The notes: a model not told the origin generated them from the letters alone. A stretch of DNA of 64,000 nucleotides from RGEC01 sp964475595 (GCA_964475595.1 CAYYXG010000006.1:1-64000), one strand, 5' to 3'. Positions 46,131-56,232 are shown, counted from the stretch's first letter. A program made the numbers and translations.

Positions 46131-46976
46131 TTAACTCAACAAATCCGAAAGAGATCCCTTTTCAGCGGCTACCATCTGCCCTCTTTCATTTCTTGTCAGT
46201 CTGGCACATTCCGTTTCAAGGTCATGTTCAAAGAAATATAAAGTGTTTGCTTCGTCCATTTCAGCATACAATTTTTCTTTTTCCTTCATTACTACTAGGG
46301 GCTCTATGTCATACCCCATGGTATAGTGAACTGGAATATGGGCTGATGAAGGTATTAAATCGGCACAATAAATGATGGTTTTGCCATGATAGGAAATTTC
46401 CGGAGTAATCATACCCATAGTATGCCCATTTACGCATCGGATTTTAACATTGGGGGTTAAATAATCCCCATGATGGACAAAATTCAGCACTTTGTAGTCC
46501 TTTAATGGGAGAAAATTTTCCGGTAAAAAAGATGCTTTTTCTCTTGCATTGGGATGCAATGCATGATTCCACTGCGTTTCAGAAACGTGGTAAGTTGCTT
46601 GGGGAAATGTGGGAATTAACGATCCATCTGCTTTTTTTGTTACCGCACCACCTACATGATCAAAATGCAGGTGTGTAAGCAAAACATCAGTAATGTCTTC
46701 CGGTGAAAATCCAACGTTTTTTAACGATAAAGTTAATGAATAAATGCCATTTAAATAATAATACCCGAAGAATTTTTCGCTTTGTTTATTCCCTATTCCG
46801 GTGTCAATCAATATTTTTCTGTCACCAACTTCCACCAACAAACAACGCATGGCCCAGTTGCATAGATTTTTTTCATCTGCCGGGCATAGTGTATTCCAAA
46901 TTACTTTGGGAATAACCCCAAACATGGCCCCTCCATCGAGTTTGAAGTTTCCGGTTGGTATTACGTGCAGCTTCAT
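46131..46976 (-). CDS. Metallo-beta-lactamase-fold hydrolase
   Basis: 281 residues. The metal motif is THLHFDHVGG (His102, His104, Asp106, His107), with further ligands in CVNGHTMG (His) and YCADLIP (Asp). The opening LHVIPTGNFKLDGG and the layout resemble lactonase-type enzymes such as N-acyl-homoserine lactonases, but the family is broad and the substrate uncertain. There is no signal peptide. It lies 3 nt after map on the same strand, so the two are probably co-transcribed. Confidence 0.8.
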   Translation of the reverse strand: MKLHVIPTGNFKLDGGAMFGVIPKVIWNTLCPADEKNLCNWAMRCLLVEVGDRKILIDTGIGNKQSEKFFGYYYLNGIYSLTLSLKNVGFSPEDITDVLLTHLHFDHVGGAVTKKADGSLIPTFPQATYHVSETQWNHALHPNAREKASFLPENFLPLKDYKVLNFVHHGDYLTPNVKIRCVNGHTMGMITPEISYHGKTIIYCADLIPSSAHIPVHYTMGYDIEPLVVMKEKEKLYAEMDEANTLYFFEHDLETECARLTRNERGQMVAAEKGSLSDLLS

Positions 46977-46979
46977 GGT

Positions 46980-47744
46980 TTAAAAATCTCCATAAACATC
47001 TGTCAGTGCCTCATAGCCCGTTTCAGTAATCAATACTGTATGCTCATACTGAGCACTGAGTTTTCCATCAATGGTGCGGGCGGTCCATCCATCTTTTCGG
47101 TCAACTTTGCAGCGGGCCTTACCGGCATTAATCATGGGTTCTATGGTAAAAATCATGCCCGGTTTCAGTATGGGGCCTGTATTTTGTTCTGCAATATGCG
47201 ACACCTCCGGATCTTCATGGAATCTCAAACCCACCCCATGTCCGCAAAATTCATACACGACAGAATATCCGTTTTTGTGGGCATGTTCTGAAATATGATA
47301 ACCTATATTATTCAGGTGATTTCCCGGAAAACATTGTTCCAGGCCCTTCTTCAGACATTCTCTGGTTACCGACATTAATTTCTGGGCATATTCCGAGGCC
47401 TCACCTACCACGTACATTTTGCATGTATCACCATAATAGCCATCCAAAATGGTGGTTACGTCCACGTTAACTATATCTCCCCATTGTAATTCATAATCAT
47501 TGGGCACACCATGACAGACCACATCATTGGGAGAAATGCACGAAGCAAATTTAAATCCCTTATAACCTTTAGTGGCCGGGATAGCGCCATGATCCCTCAT
47601 GAATTTTTCTGCCAAATCATTCAGGGCCAGGGTTGTTATGCCCGGTTTTACATGTGATTCCAGAAACTTAAGGGTTTCTGCTGCCATGCGGCTACTTTTC
47701 CTGATACCTTCTATCTGTTCGGGGGTTTTGATTACGATTCCCAC
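46980..47744 (-). CDS. map: Methionine aminopeptidase, type I
   Basis: 254 residues from a GTG start. All five metal ligands are present at Asp95, Asp106, His169, Glu202 and Glu234, close to E. coli positions 97, 108, 171, 204 and 235. It removes the N-terminal methionine from new proteins. The His in SPNDVVCHGVPN (78) that stabilises the transition state is also conserved. It lacks the N-terminal zinc-finger extension. An exact promoter box ends 4 nt before the GTG. It is the first gene of a short operon with the metallo-beta-lactamase-fold gene. Confidence 0.95.
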   Translation of the reverse strand: MGIVIKTPEQIEGIRKSSRMAAETLKFLESHVKPGITTLALNDLAEKFMRDHGAIPATKGYKGFKFASCISPNDVVCHGVPNDYELQWGDIVNVDVTTILDGYYGDTCKMYVVGEASEYAQKLMSVTRECLKKGLEQCFPGNHLNNIGYHISEHAHKNGYSVVYEFCGHGVGLRFHEDPEVSHIAEQNTGPILKPGMIFTIEPMINAGKARCKVDRKDGWTARTIDGKLSAQYEHTVLITETGYEALTDVYGDF

Positions 47745-47748
47745 AGGG

Positions 47749-47756
47749 CAAAATTA
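47749..47756 (-). promoter_or_regulatory. -7 promoter box TAATTTTG for map
   Basis: Exact TAnnTTTG on the minus strand, 4 nt before the map GTG, consistent with a leaderless mRNA. Confidence 0.55.
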
Positions 47757-47819
47757 CAATGAAAAATACCCTTAGCGTTTAATATTCTTTGCAATTACCT
47801 ACAATTAAGATAAAAAACG

Positions 47820-47827
47820 TAATTTCG
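47820..47827 (+). promoter_or_regulatory. Variant -7 box TAATTTCG for hppA
   Basis: The same octamer as upstream of rqcH, 25 nt before the hppA ATG. Confidence 0.4.
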
Positions 47828-47852
47828 CACCCCAATTTTCTAGCAACTCAAT

Positions 47853-50234
47853 ATGAATACTTCGATATTGTATCTGATTCCTGCCCTGGGTGTGGTGGGA
47901 TTAATTGTCATGGCGGTAAAAAGCGCCTGGGTATCCAAACAGGATGCCGGAGATGAAAAAATGCAGAACCTGGCCGGAAAAATTGCCCGTGGTGCCATGG
48001 CGTTTTTGCGTGCAGAATGGAAAGTTCTCAGCTATTTTGCCATCATTGCCTCAGCACTATTGGCCTACAGCGGTACCATCAAAGAAGTGAATGGTATTAC
48101 CATCCACTCGCACTGGATTATTGCCATTGCATTTCTCATTGGAGCATTCCTTTCGGCATTGGCTGGATATTTCGGAATGAACATCGCTACCAAAGCCAAC
48201 GTAAGAACTACACAGGCAGCCAGAACCAGCCTTTCTAAGGCACTCAATGTGTCATTCAGCGGTGGAACCGTTATGGGTCTTGGTGTTGCCGGTCTGGCAG
48301 TGCTGGGTCTGGGTGGCCTTTTCATTGTATTTTACAACATGTTTTATGCAGGAAGCGGCGAAGCCATCACAGGCGATAAAATGAAAACTGTGATAGAGGT
48401 ATTGACTGGTTTTTCCTTAGGTGCTGAGTCTATCGCGCTGTTTGCCCGTGTAGGTGGTGGTATTTATACCAAAGCCGCCGATGTTGGAGCTGACCTGGTA
48501 GGAAAAGTTGAAGCCGGAATTCCTGAGGATGACCCCAGAAACCCTGCTACCATTGCGGATAACGTGGGTGACAACGTTGGTGATGTAGCCGGTATGGGTG
48601 CTGATTTATTCGGAAGTTATGTGGCCACTATCCTTGCCACCATGGTGCTGGGACAGGAAATTAGCGTTACCGATAACTACGGTGGCCTCTCTCCCATTCT
48701 GTTGCCCATGGTTATTGCCGGTATGGGCCTCGTTTTTTCAATCATCGGTACTTTCTTTGTCCGCATTAAAGATGATAATGGCAACGTTCAGAATGCATTA
48801 AATCTGGGGAACTGGTCTTCCATAATACTCACTGCCATTGCTTCATTTTTTGCGGTTACCATGATTTTACCTTCGAATTTGGAATTAAGGGGTGTGCCCT
48901 TTACCTCTATGGATGTATTCTATGCCATTCTGACCGGTTTAGTGGTAGGTGCTATCATGAGCTGGATAACGGAATATTACACGGCCATGGGTAAAAAACC
49001 GGTTCTTTCTATTGTGCAAAAATCAGGAACAGGCCATGCCACTAATATTATTGGCGGTTTATCCGTAGGTATGGAATCCACAGTAATTCCCATCATCACT
49101 TTGGCTGCCGGTATTTTTATCTCCTACATGTTTGCAGGCCTCTATGGGGTGGCTATTGCGGCTGCCGGCATGATGGCAACCACCGCCATGCAATTGGCTA
49201 TCGATGCTTTTGGTCCTATTGCCGATAACGCGGGTGGTATCGCCGAAATGAGCGAGTTGCCTGAAGAAGTTCGTGGTCGTACCGATATTCTGGATGCAGT
49301 AGGAAACACCACTGCAGCCACAGGAAAAGGATTTGCCATTGCTTCTGCCGCACTTACTTCGTTGGCTTTATTTGCAGCTTTCGTAGGTGTTGCCGGTATT
49401 GAAGGTATTGACATTTATAAAGCCCCCGTGCTGGCAGCTCTGTTTGTTGGCGGAATGATTCCATTCATCTTCTCTGCCCTGGCCATTTCTGCTGTAGGAT
49501 CAGCTGCCATGGATATGGTGAAGGAAGTTAGACGCCAGTTCCGTGAAATTCCCGGAATTATGGAATACAAAGCGGAGCCCGAATATGAAAAATGTGTGGA
49601 AATCAGTACAAAGGCTTCTATCCGCCAAATGGTAGCTCCCGGTGCCATCGCACTGCTCTCTCCGGTAGCCGTGGGCTTCCTCTTCGGACCTGAAGTTCTG
49701 GGTGGACTTTTGGCCGGTATCACAGTGAGTGGTGTTTTGATGGGAATTTTCCAGAACAACGCTGGTGGCGCCTGGGATAATGCCAAAAAATCCTTTGAGA
49801 AAGGTGTTCAGATTGATGGCGAAACCTATTATAAAAAATCCGAGCCCCACAAAGCTTCTGTTACCGGCGATACAGTGGGTGATCCTTTCAAGGATACCAG
49901 CGGGCCCAGCATGAACATCCTCATCAAGCTTACCTCTATCGTTTCCCTGATTATCGCACCATACATTTCAGGTGGAAATGGAATTCTAGGCGCATCGGAG
50001 AAACAAGATTGCTGCAAACCCAAAACTGAAAAATGCGGTGATCACAGTGCCGCTATAAAATGTGATATGACCAAATGCGCAACCATGTCCAAAGAAGAAT
50101 GTGCTAAACATTGCGATAGCATGGGCTGCTCCCCTGAAGAAAAAGCTGAATGTATGCAGCAATACGATAAAGATGGTAAATACATCGGAAAATCAGGCGG
50201 TGAAAAACCGTGTTGTAAGGAAGACAAAAAATAA
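47853..50234 (+). CDS. hppA: Ion-translocating membrane pyrophosphatase with cysteine-rich tail
   Basis: 793 residues. About 16 transmembrane helices with the pyrophosphate-binding motifs DVGADLVGKVEAGIPEDDP (about 209-227) and NVGDNVGDVAGMGADLFGSY. It splits pyrophosphate and pumps H+ or Na+ across the membrane. The GNTTAATGKGFAI segment (about 485) has Ala where K+-independent enzymes have Lys, so it should be the K+-dependent type; H+ and Na+ pumping cannot be told apart by eye. After the last helix (about 710) is an unusual tail of about 80 residues with eleven cysteines, in DCCKPK, EKCGDH, KCDMTKC, EECAKHC, MGC and PCC. The tail may bind metal. A strong terminator follows. Confidence 0.95.
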   Translation: MNTSILYLIPALGVVGLIVMAVKSAWVSKQDAGDEKMQNLAGKIARGAMAFLRAEWKVLSYFAIIASALLAYSGTIKEVNGITIHSHWIIAIAFLIGAFLSALAGYFGMNIATKANVRTTQAARTSLSKALNVSFSGGTVMGLGVAGLAVLGLGGLFIVFYNMFYAGSGEAITGDKMKTVIEVLTGFSLGAESIALFARVGGGIYTKAADVGADLVGKVEAGIPEDDPRNPATIADNVGDNVGDVAGMGADLFGSYVATILATMVLGQEISVTDNYGGLSPILLPMVIAGMGLVFSIIGTFFVRIKDDNGNVQNALNLGNWSSIILTAIASFFAVTMILPSNLELRGVPFTSMDVFYAILTGLVVGAIMSWITEYYTAMGKKPVLSIVQKSGTGHATNIIGGLSVGMESTVIPIITLAAGIFISYMFAGLYGVAIAAAGMMATTAMQLAIDAFGPIADNAGGIAEMSELPEEVRGRTDILDAVGNTTAATGKGFAIASAALTSLALFAAFVGVAGIEGIDIYKAPVLAALFVGGMIPFIFSALAISAVGSAAMDMVKEVRRQFREIPGIMEYKAEPEYEKCVEISTKASIRQMVAPGAIALLSPVAVGFLFGPEVLGGLLAGITVSGVLMGIFQNNAGGAWDNAKKSFEKGVQIDGETYYKKSEPHKASVTGDTVGDPFKDTSGPSMNILIKLTSIVSLIIAPYISGGNGILGASEKQDCCKPKTEKCGDHSAAIKCDMTKCATMSKEECAKHCDSMGCSPEEKAECMQQYDKDGKYIGKSGGEKPCCKEDKK

Positions 50235-50243
50235 ATGACATAG

Positions 50244-50269
50244 AGGCCGCCCAAAAGGCGGCCTTTTTT
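50244..50269 (+). terminator. Strong terminator after hppA
   Basis: Perfect 8-bp GC-rich stem (AGGCCGCC/GGCGGCCT), CAAAA loop and a six-T run; 9 nt after the stop. Confidence 0.92.
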
Positions 50270-50304
50270 GTTAACAATTCACACCCCGTTTATTTTTATC
50301 ATGC

Positions 50305-51282
50305 ATGAGCTATAATCCCTCTTTACCCATCATTAAACCCGGTTGGAATGGCAACCCGCTGGATAAGAAAGGTCGTTTCTGTAACCATGAGTTTCCGCAC
50401 ATTCCCAAATTCAAGGACGTTTGGCGATGGCAGACAGGACCTCGTCCTTTCAAAAAAGAAAAAAAACAAGATTTATGGGTTCCAGAAAACGGAGCTGATA
50501 GTCTGTTCCGCCGAAAAAACGATGATTGTATTGTTTGGCTTGGGCATGCATGGTTTTTTATCCGCTTAAACGGCATTTCGATGCTGGTAGATCCGGTTTT
50601 ATTTAGTGCACGCTTTTTGCGTCATAGAGTAAAACAACCATATGCTCCTCATGCTTTCGGTGAAATTGATTATATTCTGGTATCCCATGACCACAGGGAT
50701 CATTGTGATGAAAAATCACTGAAAAGACTAATGCGATTAAATCCTCGAGCCACGATGATAACGGGGCTGAATATGGGAAATTTATTGCGAAAATGGGGAA
50801 CTAATCACATCGTAGAAATGGGATGGTATCAGCAATTTCATGGATTTGAACAAATTAAAATTACCTATCTACCCACCAGGCACTGGGGCCGAAGAATGCT
50901 CAGAGATACCAACAAACGGCTTTGGGGTGCATTTGTCATTGAATCAGGATCCCAAACCATTTATTTTGGCAGTGACAGCGGGTATGGCAGCCATTTTACA
51001 GAAATTAAAGCGTTATTTCCTAATCTGGATTACTCACTATTGGGTATTGGGGCCTTTCAGCCTGAATGGTTCATGCAACCGGTACACATGTCACCCGCCG
51101 AAGCGGTTCAGGCGTTTCACGATACCGGTGCCAAGCATTTTATCCCCATGCATTACGGCACATTGGATCTAAGTGACGAACCTGCAGGATTACCTTTAAG
51201 ACTGCTAAGCGAAATTCAAGATCAGGGAAAAATAAGTGGCCGATTGATTTTGCCAAAAATCGGGGAAACATTGTGGGTTTAA
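50305..51282 (+). CDS. NAPE-PLD-like metallo-beta-lactamase-fold hydrolase
   Basis: 325 residues. The metal motif is VSHDHRDHCDEKS (His128, His130, Asp132, His133), preceded by VWLGHAWFFIRLNG and LVDPVL, and followed by LPTRHWGRR, YFGSDSGYG and FIPMHYGTLDLSDEP. This order marks the UlaG/NAPE-phospholipase-D-like group. Known relatives cleave phospholipid or related phosphodiesters, but bacterial members are mostly uncharacterised. There is no signal peptide. The start at 50305 is used because the ATG at 50301 reads into a stop after four codons. It is apparently monocistronic. Confidence 0.8.
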   Translation: MSYNPSLPIIKPGWNGNPLDKKGRFCNHEFPHIPKFKDVWRWQTGPRPFKKEKKQDLWVPENGADSLFRRKNDDCIVWLGHAWFFIRLNGISMLVDPVLFSARFLRHRVKQPYAPHAFGEIDYILVSHDHRDHCDEKSLKRLMRLNPRATMITGLNMGNLLRKWGTNHIVEMGWYQQFHGFEQIKITYLPTRHWGRRMLRDTNKRLWGAFVIESGSQTIYFGSDSGYGSHFTEIKALFPNLDYSLLGIGAFQPEWFMQPVHMSPAEAVQAFHDTGAKHFIPMHYGTLDLSDEPAGLPLRLLSEIQDQGKISGRLILPKIGETLWV

Positions 51283-51340
51283 AGGGATAAAATATTCACC
51301 AAATCCGGAGGCGGTGTTTTAACTTGCAGGTTCTGTAATT

Positions 51341-53941
51341 ATGTGTGCGAAGGAAAAAACAGAAACCCCGCTCATGAAGCAATACTACAGCATCAAGGGT
51401 CAGTACCCGGGTGCATTGCTGTTGTTTAGGGTGGGTGACTTTTATGAAACTTTTGAAGAAGATGCTCGCACCGCCAGTAAAATCCTGGGAATAGTATTAA
51501 CCAAACGTTCAAACGGTTCTGCCTCCGAAATAGACCTGGCCGGCTTTCCACACCACAGTCTGGATGTTTATTTGCCCAAATTGGTTAGGGCCGGTCAGCG
51601 GGTTGCAGTCTGCGACCAGCTGGAAGACCCAAAACTCACCAAAACCATTGTAAAACGGGGAGTTACCGAACTGGTTACACCCGGCGTAAGTTATAATGAT
51701 AAAGTACTGGAATCCCGGCAAAACAATTACCTCTGCTGTATTTTCTTTCAACAGCAAAAAGCGGGAGTTGCCTTTTTGGATATCAGTACCGGTGAATTTA
51801 TGGCCACTACCGCCGAATTAGATTCAGTTAAACGCCTCATTAATGGATTTAAACCCGCTGAGATTATTGCTCCGAAAAGCCAGCAAAAAGCGGTCAATGA
51901 ATTGCTCGGAGACCAAATATTTAGTCAGTACCTGGAGGATTGGGTTTTTCAAACGGAATATGCAACCGATAAGCTGTGTCGGCAATTTAACGCCACTTCC
52001 CTAAAAGGCTTTGGTATTGCTGAAATGCCAGAATCCATCATTGCGGCCGGTGCCTGTCTGCAATACCTTGACAATACCCATCATACACATGTGGGACATA
52101 TCAAAGGCATTCACCGCATTGATGACAGCAACCATGTATGGCTGGACGGATTCACCGTCCGCAATCTGGAACTGCTCTACCCTATCTACCCCGGTGGTAC
52201 GCCGCTGATAGACATACTCGATCAAACCAAAACCCCGATGGGCAGTCGTTTGCTTCGCAACTGGCTGATACTTCCCTTAAAAAAATCAGCTGAAATTGCA
52301 TTTAGGCATCAAATTGTTGAGTATTTTTATCAGGAACAGGCCAAGCTGGCCTTTTGCAGGGCTATTGCAGAAAGAATTGGTGATTTACAGCGAATCATAG
52401 GAAAGGTAGCCTTGAACCGGGTGAATCCCAGAGAGATGCTGCAATTGGGCAGAAGTTTACAAGCCATTAAAGAACTTACCGACAACCTGGCTGATGCTCA
52501 GCCCGCGGTGAAAGAACTAACAGGCCTGATACAGGATGCGAGTGTTATAATTCAAAAACTGCAAATGACCTTGTCTGAAGATGCACCCGCATTACTCAGC
52601 AAAGGAGGCACCATTATATCGGGCATTAATGCTGAATTGGATGAGCTTCGTAGTATTGCATTTGGTGGCAAAGACCATTTGCTGGAAATCCAAAAACGCG
52701 AAGTTGAAAATACCGGTATCAGCAGTTTGAAAATCGGATTTAATAATGTTTTTGGCTACTACCTGGAAGTTACCCATGCCCATAAAGACAAGGTGCCATC
52801 AGATTGGATCCGCAAACAAACACTGACCAATGCGGAACGGTATATTACCCCCGAACTCAAAAGCTACGAAGAAAAAATACTAAGCGCCGAAGATAAGATT
52901 TTAGCACTCGAACAACGGCTCTGGGACGAGCTTGTTGCCTGGGTTGGCAATCACATATCGCTTTTGCAGCAAAATGCGCTTACGGTGGCTAAAATTGATG
53001 TTTTAATGGGGTTTGCACACCTGTCAATATCCCACAAATACAACAAACCTGAAATAACAGAAGATCGCAGTTTACAACTTGTGGGCTGCCGGCATCCTGT
53101 GATTGAAAAACAGCTTCCACCGGATGAGAGTTACATATCAAACGATATATCGCTCAATACCGATGAACAAAGGATTATCATACTAACAGGCCCCAATATG
53201 AGCGGTAAAAGCGCCATTTTACGCCAAACTGCGCTTGCCGTAATTCTGGCCCAGATAGGTTGCTTTGTTCCCTGTGACCAAGCCATAATAGGCGTGGTTG
53301 ACCGCATCTATACCCGCGTTGGAGCCAGTGATAATATCAGTCTGGGAGAATCTACATTCATGGTAGAAATGCTGGAAACCGCCAGTATTCTGAACAATAT
53401 CAGCGAACGCAGTCTGATTTTACTGGATGAAATCGGTAGGGGTACCAGCACCTATGATGGTGTGAGTCTTGCATGGAGTATTGCAGAATATCTGCAGAGC
53501 CATCCCTCCAGGCCCAAAACCTTATTTGCCACCCACTACCATGAACTGAATGAACTGGAAAGTAAAATGGAAGGTGTTAAGAACTTTCATATCGCCATCA
53601 AAGAACAAGGCAACCGCATTATTTTCTTGCGAAAACTAAAGCCCGGTGGCAGTGAACATAGTTTTGGCATCCATGTGGCCCAAATGGCAGGAATACCCAA
53701 TAAAGTGCTCCTGAGAGCCGGTGAAATTCTAAATCGGCTAGAAACTGACCGCTCTGCCATTAGCGGCAGAAATACCATGAGGAGCAATGCTGCCGTACCT
53801 GTCTATCAGCTGAATATGTTTCAGGCAGAAGATCCAAAACTGAAAGAGCTGCAGGAAATACTGAAAAAAATTGACGTAAACGCCATATCTCCCATCGATG
53901 CGTTGCTGAAATTACAGGAGCTGAAAAACAAATTGGCCTAG
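51341..53941 (+). CDS. mutS: DNA mismatch repair protein MutS
   Basis: 866 residues. The mismatch-reading wedge is present as VGDFYETF (Phe34, Glu36), so it is a MutS1 and not MutS2. The ATPase has GPNMSGKSAILRQ (from about 616), where many family members have GPNMGGKST, and LILLDEIGRGTSTYDG (about 690) with the Walker B and D-loop. A C-terminal helix-turn-helix follows. It finds mispairs and calls MutL; no mutL is in the window. Its stop shares the palindrome CTAG with the stop of the convergent TonB receptor. A shortened promoter-like box TAACTTG lies at 51320-51326. Confidence 0.97.
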   Translation: MCAKEKTETPLMKQYYSIKGQYPGALLLFRVGDFYETFEEDARTASKILGIVLTKRSNGSASEIDLAGFPHHSLDVYLPKLVRAGQRVAVCDQLEDPKLTKTIVKRGVTELVTPGVSYNDKVLESRQNNYLCCIFFQQQKAGVAFLDISTGEFMATTAELDSVKRLINGFKPAEIIAPKSQQKAVNELLGDQIFSQYLEDWVFQTEYATDKLCRQFNATSLKGFGIAEMPESIIAAGACLQYLDNTHHTHVGHIKGIHRIDDSNHVWLDGFTVRNLELLYPIYPGGTPLIDILDQTKTPMGSRLLRNWLILPLKKSAEIAFRHQIVEYFYQEQAKLAFCRAIAERIGDLQRIIGKVALNRVNPREMLQLGRSLQAIKELTDNLADAQPAVKELTGLIQDASVIIQKLQMTLSEDAPALLSKGGTIISGINAELDELRSIAFGGKDHLLEIQKREVENTGISSLKIGFNNVFGYYLEVTHAHKDKVPSDWIRKQTLTNAERYITPELKSYEEKILSAEDKILALEQRLWDELVAWVGNHISLLQQNALTVAKIDVLMGFAHLSISHKYNKPEITEDRSLQLVGCRHPVIEKQLPPDESYISNDISLNTDEQRIIILTGPNMSGKSAILRQTALAVILAQIGCFVPCDQAIIGVVDRIYTRVGASDNISLGESTFMVEMLETASILNNISERSLILLDEIGRGTSTYDGVSLAWSIAEYLQSHPSRPKTLFATHYHELNELESKMEGVKNFHIAIKEQGNRIIFLRKLKPGGSEHSFGIHVAQMAGIPNKVLLRAGEILNRLETDRSAISGRNTMRSNAAVPVYQLNMFQAEDPKLKELQEILKKIDVNAISPIDALLKLQELKNKLA

Positions 53942-56223
53942 AAAGTATAACTGCATCCCAGTGCAGGCAATAACGGCAACTGATTTACCCTCACGTTGTT
54001 GACCCTGTCGAAATAAAAGATGTTATCGCGATTATACACATTGGTAACACTGAAAACCATTTGAAACTGCTTGTTATCAGCCAGTTTCCATGTTCGCTTG
54101 GCAGAAAAATCCAGTCGGTGATAATAAGGCAGTCGGCCTGCATTAATTCCGGCATACAAAATACCAAGATCTCCGTTACCGGAAGTGTAATCTGTGCTTA
54201 TTCCCTGCCCGAAATTAAATTTCTCATAATAACCCTGTGTTTGGGTGAAAGGAAAACCGGAGCCAAAATTCCATCGCAAGCTCACCTCTGTTGACTTAGC
54301 TTTACCCGGAAGCGTATAATTAACCAGAATATTGGCATTATGCCTTCTATCAAAAATGGGTTGATAGGTCATGATACCATCAAATCGATTAACGTAAGTC
54401 AGGCTGTAAACCGCCCATACATACCAACGCTTATCTTCATATTTAACAGTAGCATCCGCGCCGTAGGCATCACCGGTTTCTATGATAAAATCCTGCCTTA
54501 AACGAGCCGGTTTGTTCTGATTGAACTGATCATCATTAAAAAGCTTATCTCGATTGATGTTGGTAATCTGATCAAATCGTTTGTAAAATGCTTCTGTATT
54601 AACGCTGATTCGCTTGGTGATTTGATATTCTAAACCGGCCACGGCATGACGGGCTTTCTGCAGCCGGTCTGTAACCTGTTTACCATTAAAAGTGGTCGGG
54701 AGGTTTTCAGGGCCACTCAAAAATCCATAAAATAGATTGACTACATCCCGATCGCTAATGGCCGATAATAAATTTTGACTGTATTTGCCTACCGCTGCCT
54801 TCACCGACAACCAGGCAAAAGGACTGTATTTGGCCTGAATACGGGGTTCTAAGCTTCCATTTCCCAGGGATGCGTAATGCTGCCAGCGTACCCCGGTCTC
54901 AGTGATAAATTTCTTCCGTATAAACTTGTAGTTTGCAAAAGTGTTAATTTCTGCGGTTGACTCCTTCTGCTGAATGAGCCTTCGATTGCTGTTATACAGC
55001 ACAAAATCGGTTTGAAAGCTATTCATTTCAAGCCCCCATTTGAATTGGTCTTTTTTAAAATTATACGAAAAATTCATCCCGATGTTAAATCCGCCAATTC
55101 CGCTTTTTCTAGGCAAACCGTCATTTTCTATCTGATTGATTGTATAATTACTATAAAGAAAATACCCGTCAAGACGCGTTTTCGATTGATCAGGAACAAC
55201 AAGATATTTACCACCGAAACCACTTGAAACCCAATTATATCGTGTAGTATTGGGAAAATCCACCCTATCACTAAATCGAAAACCATACAGATTGGCATAG
55301 CCGCCTCCTGCCCCATTCAAGCTGAATTTACCGAATAAGTCCCCAAAATTATAGGGCAACTTATCTGGGTTTGCGTAATTATATAATATTCTGGAAGACT
55401 CCTTGAGAAATGAGTTGCGGTAAGACAGCACGAATGAGCTGTTGCTGTTGCCACGGCTGAATTTTTTTATCGGACCTTCCAACAACAATTTACTGGTGAA
55501 TGTGGTTAGCCCGGCTTTTGCACTCATTTTTTTCTTATTGCCGTCTCTTGTTCTTACATCCACAACTGCGCTGATTCTCCCACCGTATTGTGCACCAAAC
55601 CCTGCCGTGTGCACATCTGCACTTTTGATCAAATCTGTCTCAAATACAGAAAACAATCCAATTGAATGAAAGGGATTATAAATGGTCATCCCATCCAGCA
55701 TCACTTTATTCATAATGGGTGATCCCCCACGAATGTACAATTGTCCTCCTTGATCCCCGGTAAATACCACCCCCGGCATGATTTGCAAGTACTGAATAAT
55801 ATCGGCCTCTGCGCCTACTGTTGGGATCTTATAGATTTGTTTGGCTTCAATGGGAGTTCCGGTTATACCTGCATCTCTTTTTCTGGCAACAGAAATCCTT
55901 ACTTCCTCCATAGTAGCCGATTTGTTTAGGTAAAAATCAGACTTGGTATTGGTGCCACTATAAACCATTAACTCGGCGGAAACTGTATCAAAGCCGGCCG
56001 CCCAAATCCAAAGGCGTTGTTTCCCCGCTGCCAATTTTGTCAGGGAGTAAAAACCATCGGCATCTGTGAGGACTATTCGACCATCAAGCGCAGTTTTTAC
56101 CACTGCATTCGCGATCCGCTCACCGGATTCTGCATTATACACAAACCCTTTTATGTCACCGGTTTGTGCCGCCAGATTGATCATGGAGACGAAACCTACC
56201 AAAAAACAAAATAAAACCCTCAT
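53938..56223 (-). CDS. TonB-dependent outer-membrane receptor
   Basis: 761 residues. Signal peptide MRVLFCFLVGFVSMINLAAQ, a carboxypeptidase-regulatory-like domain (KGFVYNAESGERIANAVVK, about 25-105), a plug (YLQIMPGVVFTGDQGGQLYIRGG, KVMLDGMTIYNPFHSIG) and a barrel ending LGCSYTF, with terminal phenylalanine as in outer-membrane barrels. Unlike the receptor at 28-30 kb it has no DUF4249 partner or other substrate gene next to it. The two receptors share the same plug style. The ligand is unknown. A variant promoter box is 9 nt upstream. Confidence 0.9.
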   Translation of the reverse strand: MRVLFCFLVGFVSMINLAAQTGDIKGFVYNAESGERIANAVVKTALDGRIVLTDADGFYSLTKLAAGKQRLWIWAAGFDTVSAELMVYSGTNTKSDFYLNKSATMEEVRISVARKRDAGITGTPIEAKQIYKIPTVGAEADIIQYLQIMPGVVFTGDQGGQLYIRGGSPIMNKVMLDGMTIYNPFHSIGLFSVFETDLIKSADVHTAGFGAQYGGRISAVVDVRTRDGNKKKMSAKAGLTTFTSKLLLEGPIKKFSRGNSNSSFVLSYRNSFLKESSRILYNYANPDKLPYNFGDLFGKFSLNGAGGGYANLYGFRFSDRVDFPNTTRYNWVSSGFGGKYLVVPDQSKTRLDGYFLYSNYTINQIENDGLPRKSGIGGFNIGMNFSYNFKKDQFKWGLEMNSFQTDFVLYNSNRRLIQQKESTAEINTFANYKFIRKKFITETGVRWQHYASLGNGSLEPRIQAKYSPFAWLSVKAAVGKYSQNLLSAISDRDVVNLFYGFLSGPENLPTTFNGKQVTDRLQKARHAVAGLEYQITKRISVNTEAFYKRFDQITNINRDKLFNDDQFNQNKPARLRQDFIIETGDAYGADATVKYEDKRWYVWAVYSLTYVNRFDGIMTYQPIFDRRHNANILVNYTLPGKAKSTEVSLRWNFGSGFPFTQTQGYYEKFNFGQGISTDYTSGNGDLGILYAGINAGRLPYYHRLDFSAKRTWKLADNKQFQMVFSVTNVYNRDNIFYFDRVNNVRVNQLPLLPALGCSYTF

Positions 56224-56232
56224 CCGATAGTG

